From: Bacteroidota bacterium
GTDB taxonomy: Bacteria > Bacteroidota > Bacteroidia > B-17B0 > Aurantibacillaceae
DNA length: 64,000 nt
Assembly (NCBI GenBank): GCA_016702705.1
Contig: JADJDM010000012.1
Span: forward strand, 178,249 to 242,248
Direction: 5' to 3'
The notes under the pieces were generated by a model that searched no databases, had not been told where the DNA came from, and was given only the letters and a program-made list of their open reading frames with translations. A program made the position numbers and the translations under genes. Each line of letters opens with the position of its first letter. Positions within the stretch are counted from its first letter, which is position 1. This document shows, piece by piece, positions 1 through 7,904 of this stretch.

Positions 1-106
1 CAATTAATATATTGATTTTCAATAATATAAATCGACAACAAATAATTACAATCAACTGTATCCGTCTATAAATGTTTATTAACCGACTAAGACTTTCACC
101 CTGCCG

Positions 107-114
107 TTACTTTG
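107..114 (+). promoter_or_regulatory. Putative -7 box of the ssb cluster promoter
   Basis: TTACTTTG resembles the Bacteroidota -7 consensus TAnnTTTG and lies about 75 bases before the first ssb gene. No clear TTTG -33 element is seen at the expected distance, so the call is tentative. The rest of bases 1-188 shows no gene. Confidence 0.4.
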
Positions 115-188
115 CATCGTCAAATTTTGATAGCGCTAAATCTTAAACGACAAAACAAAAATTAATAAACAATTTAAAAAACAACATC

Positions 189-530
189 ATGAACTCAATT
201 AAAAACAAAGTAACGCTAATCGGAAACATAGGAAATGCACCCGATATTAAATCCTTAGATAACAATAAAAAACTTGTACGAGTATCTATCGCAACCAACG
301 AAGTATATAAAAATCAAAAAGGTGAGCGCGTTACAGATACAACCTGGCACAACGTAATTATGTGGAGTCCACTTGCTGAAATTGCCGAGAAACTTTTAAA
401 GAAAGGATCTGAAGTTGCAATTGAAGGAAAATTAGTAAACCGTAATTACACAGATAAAGAAGGTGTGAAACGTTACATCACCGAAGTGCAAGCAAGTGAA
501 ATGGTATTGTTAGGTAAAGCGCCACAGTAA
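189..530 (+). CDS. ssb: Short single-stranded DNA-binding protein (paralogue 1)
   Basis: A 113-residue OB-fold SSB. It binds single-stranded DNA in replication, repair or recombination. Seen: the N-terminal NKVTLIGNIG strand, a central TTWHNVIMW segment and the EGKLVNRNYTDKEG region typical of bacterial SSB. The protein ends just after the OB fold (LLGKAPQ). It lacks the Gly/Pro-rich linker and the acidic DDDIPF-like tip that recruits partner proteins in housekeeping SSBs (usually 150-180 residues). It is the first of three tandem paralogues, about 50 bases apart, upstream of a comM-like gene. Known: Bacillus SsbB, a competence SSB, is also short and tailless. A competence role here is inference. 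Confidence 0.93.
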   Translation: MNSIKNKVTLIGNIGNAPDIKSLDNNKKLVRVSIATNEVYKNQKGERVTDTTWHNVIMWSPLAEIAEKLLKKGSEVAIEGKLVNRNYTDKEGVKRYITEVQASEMVLLGKAPQ

Positions 531-579
531 ACTAAATCAATCAAAAATTCAAATAGTAAATAATCTAATACATAATATC

Positions 580-915
580 ATGCAATCAATAAAAAACAAA
601 GTAACCTTAATTGGTAATTTAGGCAAAGCACCAGAAGTAAAAACGCTTGACACGAACAGAAAAGTAGCCCGCATTTCTGTTGCAAGTAACGAGGTGTATA
701 AAAACGCAAAAGGAGAAAAGGTAATTCACACCACATGGCACAATATTGTTATGTGGGGCAAGCTTGCGGAATTAGCTGAAAGCTCATTAAACAAAGGAAC
801 AGAAATTGCAATCGATGGTAAACTAATTAATAGAAACTACACGGATAAAAACGGTGTAGAACGATTCACAACCGAAATACAAGCTAATGGTCTATTAATT
901 TTAGGCCAAGCATAA
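580..915 (+). CDS. ssb: Short single-stranded DNA-binding protein (paralogue 2)
   Basis: A 111-residue OB-fold SSB clearly homologous to the preceding gene (shared NKVTLIGN start, VYKNAKGEKV, TTWHNIVMW, NRNYTDKNGV). It also stops right after the OB fold, with no acidic C-terminal tip. The 49-base spacing from the upstream gene, with no terminator between them, suggests co-transcription. The divergence between copies shows an old duplication rather than an assembly repeat. Function is inferred as accessory ssDNA binding, perhaps mixed tetramers with its neighbours. Confidence 0.92.
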   Translation: MQSIKNKVTLIGNLGKAPEVKTLDTNRKVARISVASNEVYKNAKGEKVIHTTWHNIVMWGKLAELAESSLNKGTEIAIDGKLINRNYTDKNGVERFTTEIQANGLLILGQA

Positions 916-971
916 ATAAAAATTCCAAATTCTCAGTAACCTAATTTCTTAATCAATAAAACAAAAACAAT

Positions 972-1307
972 ATGAAAAACAGCATCAACAAAGTAACCTT
1001 ATCAGGCAACATCGGAACAATCCCAACTATTAAAACAACTGCCAGTAACAAGAAAATGGCTTTCTTATCATTAGGAACACATGAGTTTTTAAAAACAGAA
1101 GAGGGTAAGTTAAAAAAAATTACCATTTGGCACAAAGTAATCCTCACAGGTAAACTTGCTGAAATTGGCGAGTCACTTTTAACCAAAGGTGCGGCTGTGC
1201 AAGTAGCGGGTAAATTGGTAAACCGACTTGTAAAAAGCAAAGATGGTTTAGTACATAAAACAACAGAAATTAGAGCGAAAGACATCGTTATAATGGGAAA
1301 AGCATAG
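972..1307 (+). CDS. Short single-stranded DNA-binding protein (paralogue 3, divergent)
   Basis: Third tandem SSB-like OB-fold protein, 111 residues, and the most diverged of the three. It keeps NKVTLSGNIG, the IWHKVILTGKLAEIGE core and a GKLVNRLVKSKDG segment but has lost several aromatic positions. An example is the TTWHN motif, which reads TIWHK. It has no acidic C-terminal tail (ends IVIMGKA). The ATG at 972 follows the pattern of its neighbours. A long open frame on the opposite strand is a shadow of this gene. Confidence 0.88.
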   Translation: MKNSINKVTLSGNIGTIPTIKTTASNKKMAFLSLGTHEFLKTEEGKLKKITIWHKVILTGKLAEIGESLLTKGAAVQVAGKLVNRLVKSKDGLVHKTTEIRAKDIVIMGKA

Positions 1308-1319
1308 TTTCTAATTCAA

Positions 1320-1354
1320 GCATTCCTCCATTCGATAACGTGAAGGAGGAATGC
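1320..1354. promoter_or_regulatory. Hairpin between ssb cluster and comM
   Basis: A perfect 10-bp stem (GCATTCCTCC / GGAGGAATGC) with a 15-base loop lies 13 bases after the third ssb stop. A smaller CCCT/AGGG hairpin follows at about 1356. There is no T-run, so it is not a classical intrinsic terminator. It could be an RNA processing site, a weak terminator or an attenuator ahead of the comM-like gene. Confidence 0.5.
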
Positions 1355-1388
1355 GCCCTATCAGGGAAAATCAATTTAAACATACATT

Positions 1389-2927
1389 ATGCTAGTAAAA
1401 ACATATGGTTGCGCAGTTACCGGAATTAATGCAACCAAAGTAACGGTTGAAGTAAATATATCTAGCGGAGTAAACTTCTTTATGGTTGGCTTGCCTGATA
1501 ACGCAGTAAAAGAAAGTCAACAACGAATTGTTGCGGCAATAAGAAACATGGGTTACAAAATGCCCACTGGAAAAGCTATTACTGTTAATATGGCTCCTGC
1601 TGATATTCGCAAAGAAGGCTCTGCTTACGACTTAACAATTGCAACTGGCATATTAGCTGCGTCTGAACAAATTACGTCCGAACTAATTTCAGATTATGTA
1701 ATAATGGGTGAGCTATCATTAGATGGAGAGTTGCGACCCGTGCGTGGAGTTTTGCCAATTGCAATAAAAGCAAAAGACGATGGTTTTAAAGGAATTATTC
1801 TTCCAATGCAAAATGTTGCAGAAGCCGCAGTGGTTGAAGGCCTAGATGTATTAGGGGCAAATTCACTCAAAGAAATAATAGAGTTTTTTAATGGAGACTT
1901 TAATTTGCACAAAGAAGAATTTAAAGATTTTATTGAAGATGATTTTCATGCCGATATTGAGTTTGATTTTTGCGATGTACGTGGACAAGAAAACATAAAA
2001 CGTGCATTAGAAATTGCTGCCGCAGGTGGACATAATGTTATTTTAATTGGTCCGCCTGGCGCAGGTAAAACAATGCTGTCAAAAAGACTACCTTCTATCT
2101 TACCAACATTAACAACTGCTGAAGCACTTGTAACAACGAAGATTCATAGTGTAGCAGGAAAATTAAATAAACAAATTGGTTTAGTTAAACAACGTCCATT
2201 TCGTGCACCACATCACACAATTTCCGATGTTGCACTTGTTGGCGGAGGAACTAATCCACAACCTGGTGAAATTTCTTTAGCACACAATGGTGTTTTGTTT
2301 TTAGATGAGTTACCCGAATTTAAACGGACAGTTTTAGAAGTAATGCGCCAACCTTTAGAAGATAGGGTTGTAACAATTTCAAGAGCAAAAAATACAGTTG
2401 AGTATCCAGCAAGTTTTATGCTAATTGCCAGCATGAATCCTTGCCCGTGTGGCTTTTACAATCACCCCGAAAAAGATTGTGTATGTGGGCCAGGTGTAGT
2501 ACAAAAATATTTAAATAAAATTTCGGGTCCATTATTAGACAGAATTGATTTACATGTTGAAGTAACTCCAGTTCCATTTAGTGAATTATCAAAAGCGCCT
2601 GCTACCGAAAAAAGTGCTGACATAAAAAGGCGTGTAATAACTGCTAGAGAAATTCAAGGGAACAGATATTCAAATAGAGAAGGGATTTATTGCAATGCTC
2701 AAATGAAAACAAAAGACTTACAATCAATTTGTAAATTAAATGAAGCAAGTTCCACTTTACTTAAAACTGCTATGGAACGTTTAGGATTATCAGCACGTGC
2801 ATACGACCGTATTTTAAAAGTAGCACGTACAATAGCCGATTTAGAAAAAGCAGAAAACATAGAAACAAATCATATTGCCGAAGCAATACAATACAGAAGT
2901 TTGGATAGATCAGGCTGGGCAGGTTAA
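1389..2927 (+). CDS. comM: ComM/YifB-family Mg-chelatase-like AAA+ ATPase
   Basis: A 512-residue YifB/ComM protein. The N-terminal ChlI-like domain covers roughly residues 1-160. The AAA+ module (about 190-395) has Walker A GPPGAGKT near residue 221, Walker B LFLDELPEF near 303, and a Cys-rich NPCPCGF...CVCGPG segment. A C-terminal Mg-chelatase-like domain follows. The length matches the family (about 500). Known: ComM is a hexameric helicase that promotes branch migration when transformed ssDNA is integrated. Its place directly after three short ssb genes supports a DNA-uptake or recombination role here. That functional link is inference; the family assignment is secure. Confidence 0.93.
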   Translation: MLVKTYGCAVTGINATKVTVEVNISSGVNFFMVGLPDNAVKESQQRIVAAIRNMGYKMPTGKAITVNMAPADIRKEGSAYDLTIATGILAASEQITSELISDYVIMGELSLDGELRPVRGVLPIAIKAKDDGFKGIILPMQNVAEAAVVEGLDVLGANSLKEIIEFFNGDFNLHKEEFKDFIEDDFHADIEFDFCDVRGQENIKRALEIAAAGGHNVILIGPPGAGKTMLSKRLPSILPTLTTAEALVTTKIHSVAGKLNKQIGLVKQRPFRAPHHTISDVALVGGGTNPQPGEISLAHNGVLFLDELPEFKRTVLEVMRQPLEDRVVTISRAKNTVEYPASFMLIASMNPCPCGFYNHPEKDCVCGPGVVQKYLNKISGPLLDRIDLHVEVTPVPFSELSKAPATEKSADIKRRVITAREIQGNRYSNREGIYCNAQMKTKDLQSICKLNEASSTLLKTAMERLGLSARAYDRILKVARTIADLEKAENIETNHIAEAIQYRSLDRSGWAG

Positions 2928-2945
2928 AACAAAACAATACTCGAT

Positions 2946-3227
2946 ATGAATTTAATTCCTGAAGAAACAATTCTAAATAAAATCTATTTTATTAGAGGAC
3001 AAAAAGTAATGCTAGATAGTGACATTGCAGAATTGTATCAAGTTGAAACTAAACGATTAAAAGAACAAGTAAAACGAAACATCAGCCGCTTTCCGAAAAA
3101 TTACATGTTTGAATTAACCGAAATAGAGCATGAAGTTTTGAGGTCGCAAATTGCGACCTCAAAGAAAGGACGAGGCGGAACTCACTATTTACCGATGGTT
3201 TTTACAGAGCATGGTGTATTGCATTAA
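2946..3227 (+). pseudogene. Truncated ORF6N-domain protein
   Basis: The 93 residues match the start of ORF6N/KilA-type DNA-binding proteins: IYFIRGQKVMLDSDIAELYQVETKRL, then a RNISRFPKNYMFELT segment and a THYLPMVFTEHGV ending. Family members normally continue through a VLMLSSVL helix for 70-200 more residues. Here the frame stops directly after HGVLH, and no reading frame downstream resumes the family. I read this as a remnant cut off by a deletion. ORF6N domains occur in phage antirepressors and mobile regions. A short functional protein cannot be excluded. Confidence 0.7.
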
Positions 3228-3341
3228 AGCAAAGAAACCTTTTCTAAATTAAGATTTCATGCAAGCTTCCAAAAAGTAGTTGCAATAAAATACAACCGTT
3301 TACTTATCTAATTTTTAGAAAAACAATTAAAAAAAACAAGA

Positions 3342-3617
3342 TTATTTCTCCTGCCATTTTGGATTAGACACACTTGATTTACGAAATTTATACCCCTCAG
3401 TTGTATTATAAACTATCCAATAAGCAACCCCATTCTCGATACCTAGTGGAATAAAATTTTCGTTAGTTCCAGTTTGAATGATGCTTTTAGTTGCAGTATT
3501 AACCCCAGCTAAAGATGGTTTTGCAGAATATACAAATGCTGCTGCAGATATCAACACTAATGATACTCCTGCACAAATACTTAAAAATCATCTTGAAAAA
3601 TTGTCTGTTGTTTTCAT
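3342..3617 (-). pseudogene. Small secreted or membrane-anchored protein with in-frame TGA at codon 10
   Basis: The only ATG that gives a full signal-anchor is at 3617. It starts MKTTDNFSR, then TGA (3588-3590), then continues in frame through a hydrophobic stretch (FLSICAGVSLVLISAAAFVYSA) to a stop at 3342, for 90 residues in all. A TGG-to-TGA change would explain the stop. Alternatively translation may begin at GTG 3557 (71 residues), which has GGAG eight bases upstream but loses half of the signal sequence. The mature part (about 55 residues) matches nothing I recognise. The neighbouring selenium genes make selenocysteine tempting, but a Sec in a signal peptide would be unprecedented and no selA, selB or selC is in the window. 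Confidence 0.5.
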
Positions 3618-3814
3618 ATTTTATTTTTTATTTAATCAAATGTAATAAATTCAACTCGCTTTTCAAATTGTAATTTACTTTCACTAGGCAACTAATCCAC
3701 TTCATTTTTCTTAGCTTTATTTTAGGTATTCAGTTCTAAAAATACTCAATCTAAGAAGTTTTCAGTTGTATCAATTCAAATCCGACTTTGAAAATCGATT
3801 CATAATACGTAGCT

Positions 3815-4852
3815 TTGATACCAGTGACTGCAGAAGGACTACTTATACAAGATTTTTTAACTCAAAGTAAAAACGAACTCATTATCGATGTAAGAGCTCC
3901 TATTGAATTTTTTAAAGGTCATATTCCAGGTGCTACAAACATTCCCTTATTCGAAAACTCTGAAAGGGAAGAAATTGGAACACTGTACAAACAACAAGGA
4001 AAAGAAACTGCGGTTACACGTGGTTTAGAGATTGTTTCTCCTAAAATGGTTCCTTTTGTTAATCAAGTTAAAACATTAACAAAAAACAAAAAAGCATTTA
4101 TTTATTGCGCTCGCGGAGGTATGCGTAGTAATAGTTTTGCTTGGTTAATGAATACATCAGGGTTAGATGCAAAAATTTTAAAAGGTGGTTATAAAACATA
4201 CCGAAATTATGTGTTGGATTATTTTGTAAATCCAAGAGAAATAATTTTACTTGGCGGAAAAACAGGGAGCGGAAAAACAGAAGTACTAAAAGAACTTCAA
4301 ACTTTATCTTATCCTGTTGTTGATTTAGAAAAAATTGCGCATCACAAAGGTTCTGCTTTTGGGGCTATCAATGAAGAAAGACAAAACCCACAACAATTAT
4401 TCGAAAATCATTTGTTTGATGCTTTTAAAACTATAAATAGTAATAAAATTATAGTTGAAGACGAATCTCAAACAATTGGTTATAATAAATTACCGCATCC
4501 ATTGTGGTTACAAATGAAAAAAGGAACAATTATTAAACTAAATATTCCCTTTGAATTAAGAGTGGAAAAATTAGTTGATGATTATACCACAACGGATATT
4601 GATGCACTTAAAACTTGTGTTGCTAAAATTGCCCAGCAGTTAGGTTCTATGAATGCTAAACTATGTATGCAATACTTAGATGAAAATAATTTAGCTGAAG
4701 TAGCACGATTATCATTATTCTACTACGATAGAGCTTACGACTACAAATATCAAAACAAATTAGAGCAAAAGGTAATTGAGATTGATTCGGACACTATTGA
4801 TGAAAAAATAAATGCCAAAAAAATAAAACAAGTAATTGATTCCTTATTATAA
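3815..4852 (+). CDS. mnmH: tRNA 2-selenouridine synthase (rhodanese plus P-loop)
   Basis: MnmH/SelU (345 residues) replaces sulfur with selenium at the wobble 2-thiouridine of tRNA-Lys, Glu and Gln via geranylation, using selenophosphate. Seen: a rhodanese domain (about 1-130) whose catalytic Cys lies in IYCARGGMRS at residue 98, matching Cys97 of E. coli. A P-loop GGKTGSGKT follows at about 147-155, then the MnmH C-terminal domain. The frame opens with TTG at 3815; GTG at 3824 is an alternative. It lies 6 bases upstream of selD, which makes its substrate, and the two are almost certainly co-transcribed. Confidence 0.95.
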   Translation: MIPVTAEGLLIQDFLTQSKNELIIDVRAPIEFFKGHIPGATNIPLFENSEREEIGTLYKQQGKETAVTRGLEIVSPKMVPFVNQVKTLTKNKKAFIYCARGGMRSNSFAWLMNTSGLDAKILKGGYKTYRNYVLDYFVNPREIILLGGKTGSGKTEVLKELQTLSYPVVDLEKIAHHKGSAFGAINEERQNPQQLFENHLFDAFKTINSNKIIVEDESQTIGYNKLPHPLWLQMKKGTIIKLNIPFELRVEKLVDDYTTTDIDALKTCVAKIAQQLGSMNAKLCMQYLDENNLAEVARLSLFYYDRAYDYKYQNKLEQKVIEIDSDTIDEKINAKKIKQVIDSLL

Positions 4853-4858
4853 TTTATT

Positions 4859-5887
4859 ATGTCGATTAAACTTACACAATTTAGTAAAGCTTCGGGATGC
4901 GGATGTAAAATTGCACCCGCAGTGCTTGAAGAAATATTAAAAGGAACTAAGAGCTCAGTTAATTTCTCCAAGCTACTTATTGGAAACGATACAAAAGACG
5001 ATGCGGCTGTTTTAGAATTAGAAAATGGAAATTGCATAATAAGCACAACTGATTTTTTTACTCCTATTGTTGATGATGCTTTTGATTTCGGGAAAATATC
5101 TGCAGCAAATGCAATTAGCGATATTTATGCAATGGGCGGAAAACCATTGATGGCAGTAGCAATTTTAGGTTGGCCTATCGAAAAAATTCCTATTGAACAT
5201 GCGCAAGCCGTAATTAAAGGTGCGCAAGAAATTTGTAATAAGGCTGGAATTCCCTTAGCTGGCGGACATAGTATAGATTCACAAGAACCAATATTTGGTT
5301 TAGCTGTAACTGGCGAAGTGAAAAAAGAAAACTTAAAAAGAAATAATTCGGTTAAAGAAAATGATATTCTTTACTTAACTAAACCTATTGGTTTAGGAAT
5401 ATTAAGCGCCGCATTAAAAAGAGGCTTGTTAAAAGTTGAAGATTATGCAATTTTTTTAAAAGAAACAATAACACTTAATAACATTGGTGAAGAACTAGGT
5501 AAATTAAATTTTGTGAATGCAATTACCGATGTTACAGGTTTTGGTTTTGCAGGGCATTTATTAGAAATGCTTGAAAAAACTGAATACTCAGCCGTTGTGA
5601 GTAAAGATGCTGTTCCAATAATTGAAGTGGCAAAACAATTTACCAAACAATTTGTTTTCCCAGATAATACAACAAGAAATTATAACGCTCAGTCCGAATT
5701 CATTTCAGGTTTAGTTGATTTAGATTTACTGGTGTTTTGCGACCCGCAAACATCAGGCGGGTTATTATTTAGTGTAAATGCTAAACATGAAAACGAAATG
5801 GATAAATTCTTAAACGATAAAAATCAATTCTTTGCTAAAGTTGGAAGTATAAAAACGGGTCAAGAAAAGAAATTGATTTTTATTTAA
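4859..5887 (+). CDS. selD: Selenide, water dikinase (selenophosphate synthase)
   Basis: SelD (342 residues) makes selenophosphate from selenide and ATP. Seen: the N-terminal SGCGCK motif with catalytic Cys14 followed by Lys17, DDAAV, TTDFFTPIVDD, NAISDIYAMGGKP and C-terminal DPQTSGGLL, all diagnostic. The catalytic residue is encoded as Cys, not selenocysteine. With mnmH as its immediate partner and no Sec-decoding genes in sight, selenium use here appears directed to tRNA modification. The 3' end overlaps the convergent GNAT gene by 4 bases. Confidence 0.96.
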   Translation: MSIKLTQFSKASGCGCKIAPAVLEEILKGTKSSVNFSKLLIGNDTKDDAAVLELENGNCIISTTDFFTPIVDDAFDFGKISAANAISDIYAMGGKPLMAVAILGWPIEKIPIEHAQAVIKGAQEICNKAGIPLAGGHSIDSQEPIFGLAVTGEVKKENLKRNNSVKENDILYLTKPIGLGILSAALKRGLLKVEDYAIFLKETITLNNIGEELGKLNFVNAITDVTGFGFAGHLLEMLEKTEYSAVVSKDAVPIIEVAKQFTKQFVFPDNTTRNYNAQSEFISGLVDLDLLVFCDPQTSGGLLFSVNAKHENEMDKFLNDKNQFFAKVGSIKTGQEKKLIFI

Positions 5888-6420
5888 AGCGCTTTATAAT
5901 TCTTATTCATCCAAGCCATTGGAATATCGGCTTCAAAACTTCCATCAGTATTTTTTATTCTTTTTTCAAATCTTCCTTCAATTACAAATCCAATGCTTTC
6001 ATAAAATTTAATTGCCTTTTTGTTACTTTCTCTAGCTATTAATTCTACTCTCAAAATATTTGATCTTTCATTCTCAATTCGAGCTAACAATTCCTTAAAC
6101 AACATCTTCCCTACTCCATTGCCTTGATAATTGGGATTAACAACAATTGTTAGTTCGGATAAAACATGATTAAAAACTTTGGGTTCCAATTTATAACAAT
6201 GAATTTCCCCAACTAGAAGGTTTGCAACTACATCTTCAACAACTAATGAAATACCTTTTGCTAAAGAATTTTCTAAATTTCTTTTTATATAAGCATCCGT
6301 TATCTCTTCTTCAATTCTGGCGATTCCACCTGTTGTTTTAGCAACTGATTGATATAAGCTCTTTATTTCAGAAAAATCTTCTGGCCTAACTTCTCTTATT
6401 TCAAATTTTGATTCATTCAT
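5884..6420 (-). CDS. GNAT-family N-acetyltransferase
   Basis: A 178-residue GNAT protein with the acetyl-CoA loop in VNPNYQGNGVGKMLFKELL and the C-terminal RESNKKAIKFYESIGFVIEGR signature of ribosomal-protein or small-molecule acetyltransferases. I start it at ATG 6420 (MNESKFEIREV). An open frame extends 20 codons further but runs into the terminator of the upstream YHYH gene. The substrate is unknown. Confidence 0.88.
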   Translation of the reverse strand: MNESKFEIREVRPEDFSEIKSLYQSVAKTTGGIARIEEEITDAYIKRNLENSLAKGISLVVEDVVANLLVGEIHCYKLEPKVFNHVLSELTIVVNPNYQGNGVGKMLFKELLARIENERSNILRVELIARESNKKAIKFYESIGFVIEGRFEKRIKNTDGSFEADIPMAWMNKNYKAL

Positions 6421-6453
6421 TTTATCTATCGAAATTACTAAAAAATTCCTTCC

Positions 6454-6487
6454 ATAAAAAAAGCCTGACGCTAAAAGCATCAGGCTT
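6454..6487 (-). terminator. Terminator of the MbnP/MbnH/YHYH operon
   Basis: An 8-bp perfect stem (AAGCCTGA / TCAGGCTT) with an inner GC-TTTTA-GC extension is followed on the minus strand by a T-run. It lies 25 bases after the YHYH stop codon. Confidence 0.85.
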
Positions 6488-6512
6488 AGGTTTTAGCAAG
6501 TGCAAACTACAA

Positions 6513-7865
6513 TTACCTAGTTATTAAAATTTGTTTACTTAATGTTTCATTACCTAAACTAATCTTTACAATATATTGTCCTTCATACAAGGTGGTAACA
6601 TCAAAGTATGCAATTGTTGTTCCTTGATGCAATGTTGTGTTCTGAACTTTCTTTCCTTGCAAATCAAACAACTCAACTGTTAGTTTTTCAGGATTAATAG
6701 TTCCAACTTGTACTGCAATTAAATCGCTTGCAGGATTAGGGAAAATAGAAACATTTAAATTTCTAATACTAAAATCTTTCATTCCAATTGTTGGTCCCGT
6801 GTATGCAGTTACGCTTTCAGTTATCGAAGTGACTTTAGCTGCAACCTTAGTTCCATAATAGGTTGGTCCAACCAAATATGGGTAAGCAGAATTCCAATTT
6901 TCGTCAACCGTTGCAAAATAACAATACGTTCCTAAAGGATACTCAGGAGTTACACAAAAACGCCCATTATGATAATCGAGAGAATCAGAAGCTGTTGAAG
7001 TATTAAATTGATAATCTTCTTTAAAATAACCCAGGTAATAGGTTGAACTAACCGCAGGGCCATCAGCTACATTTGTTCCGTCATACAAATGAGTACGTGT
7101 TGTAATGTTTCTTAAAGTAAAACTCGACTTCATACGCACAATTCCTCCTGTGCCATCAGTATTTTTATAACCATAAGCCCCATAAACTGGAAAGCCATCA
7201 TAGGCAAAGCCAATAAGTGGCGAATGAACTGTGCTATCAATAACATATAAACCATCTGCATCATACAAATTACAAATAGTAGATATAACAGTTTTATCTA
7301 ATTTAAATGCACTTGGATTTTGATGGTGATGATAATTGCCCATTGCCGGATGTCCTTTTGAACAATCGAAACCAGCTTTCTCCGCTGGTATAGCATCTCT
7401 ATTCCAAACACCATCACCCATTCCGCCAGCAGGTCCGCCAGCAATATTATTAGTTGAAGCTTTCCAAGAAACACCATCTCTATAATCAAACATAGCTACA
7501 CCATTAATAAACACACCAATATTACCACCTGATGTTGCTGTTGCTGTACCAGTATTTTGAACTGGATTTAAAGGAAACTTAAATATTGCATTTTGACTTG
7601 TAGCCAAAGAAGGATTCCCATCTAAAAATGGACCTGTAATATATGCTGGTAATCCTGTTGTTGTTGCATAAACAAAGTTTGCAGAGTATTGAACCGATTG
7701 TACATTAACTAAACCAGCATCATTAATAGGAGTTGAATTACCCGATACATAATGACGTGCAGTTGTAGTTGTATTTCTCATCCAAGCCATAATAGCTGGG
7801 CTAGTTTGCGCATTACTTACAAAACCTGCAAGTAATAAAGAGAATAATAAACCTGTTTTTTTCAT
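6513..7865 (-). CDS. YHYH-domain secreted protein with T9SS sorting domain
   Basis: A 450-residue exported protein. Residues 1-19 are a signal peptide ending in SNAQ. The body carries the YHYH-family signature GHPAMGNYHHHQNP, then GFAYDGFPVYGAYGY. Last comes a type A T9SS C-terminal domain (about 370-450; FPNPASDL and a KQILITR end). Known: YHYH proteins are uncharacterised secreted proteins; the His cluster suggests metal binding (inference). It is the last gene of the sigma-to-MbnP/MbnH operon, 39 bases after the peroxidase gene, and is followed by a strong terminator. Secretion through T9SS puts it on the cell surface or outside. Confidence 0.88.
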   Translation of the reverse strand: MKKTGLLFSLLLAGFVSNAQTSPAIMAWMRNTTTTARHYVSGNSTPINDAGLVNVQSVQYSANFVYATTTGLPAYITGPFLDGNPSLATSQNAIFKFPLNPVQNTGTATATSGGNIGVFINGVAMFDYRDGVSWKASTNNIAGGPAGGMGDGVWNRDAIPAEKAGFDCSKGHPAMGNYHHHQNPSAFKLDKTVISTICNLYDADGLYVIDSTVHSPLIGFAYDGFPVYGAYGYKNTDGTGGIVRMKSSFTLRNITTRTHLYDGTNVADGPAVSSTYYLGYFKEDYQFNTSTASDSLDYHNGRFCVTPEYPLGTYCYFATVDENWNSAYPYLVGPTYYGTKVAAKVTSITESVTAYTGPTIGMKDFSIRNLNVSIFPNPASDLIAVQVGTINPEKLTVELFDLQGKKVQNTTLHQGTTIAYFDVTTLYEGQYIVKISLGNETLSKQILITR

Positions 7866-7904
7866 TTTTATGTGTTTGTTTAGTTTATAGACGATGAGAA
7901 ATTC

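Noticed and set aside
953..1285. Minus-strand open frame opposite the third ssb gene
   Set aside because: It is the antisense shadow of a clear SSB-family gene and has no family resemblance.
2946..3227. Toxin-antitoxin or prophage region at the ORF6N gene
   Set aside because: The gene is cut short and has no phage or partner genes around it.
3588..3590. Selenocysteine at the TGA of the small exported protein
   Set aside because: It would fall in the signal segment, has no recognised SECIS or Sec machinery here, and a Trp-to-stop change explains it more simply. Kept only as a check.
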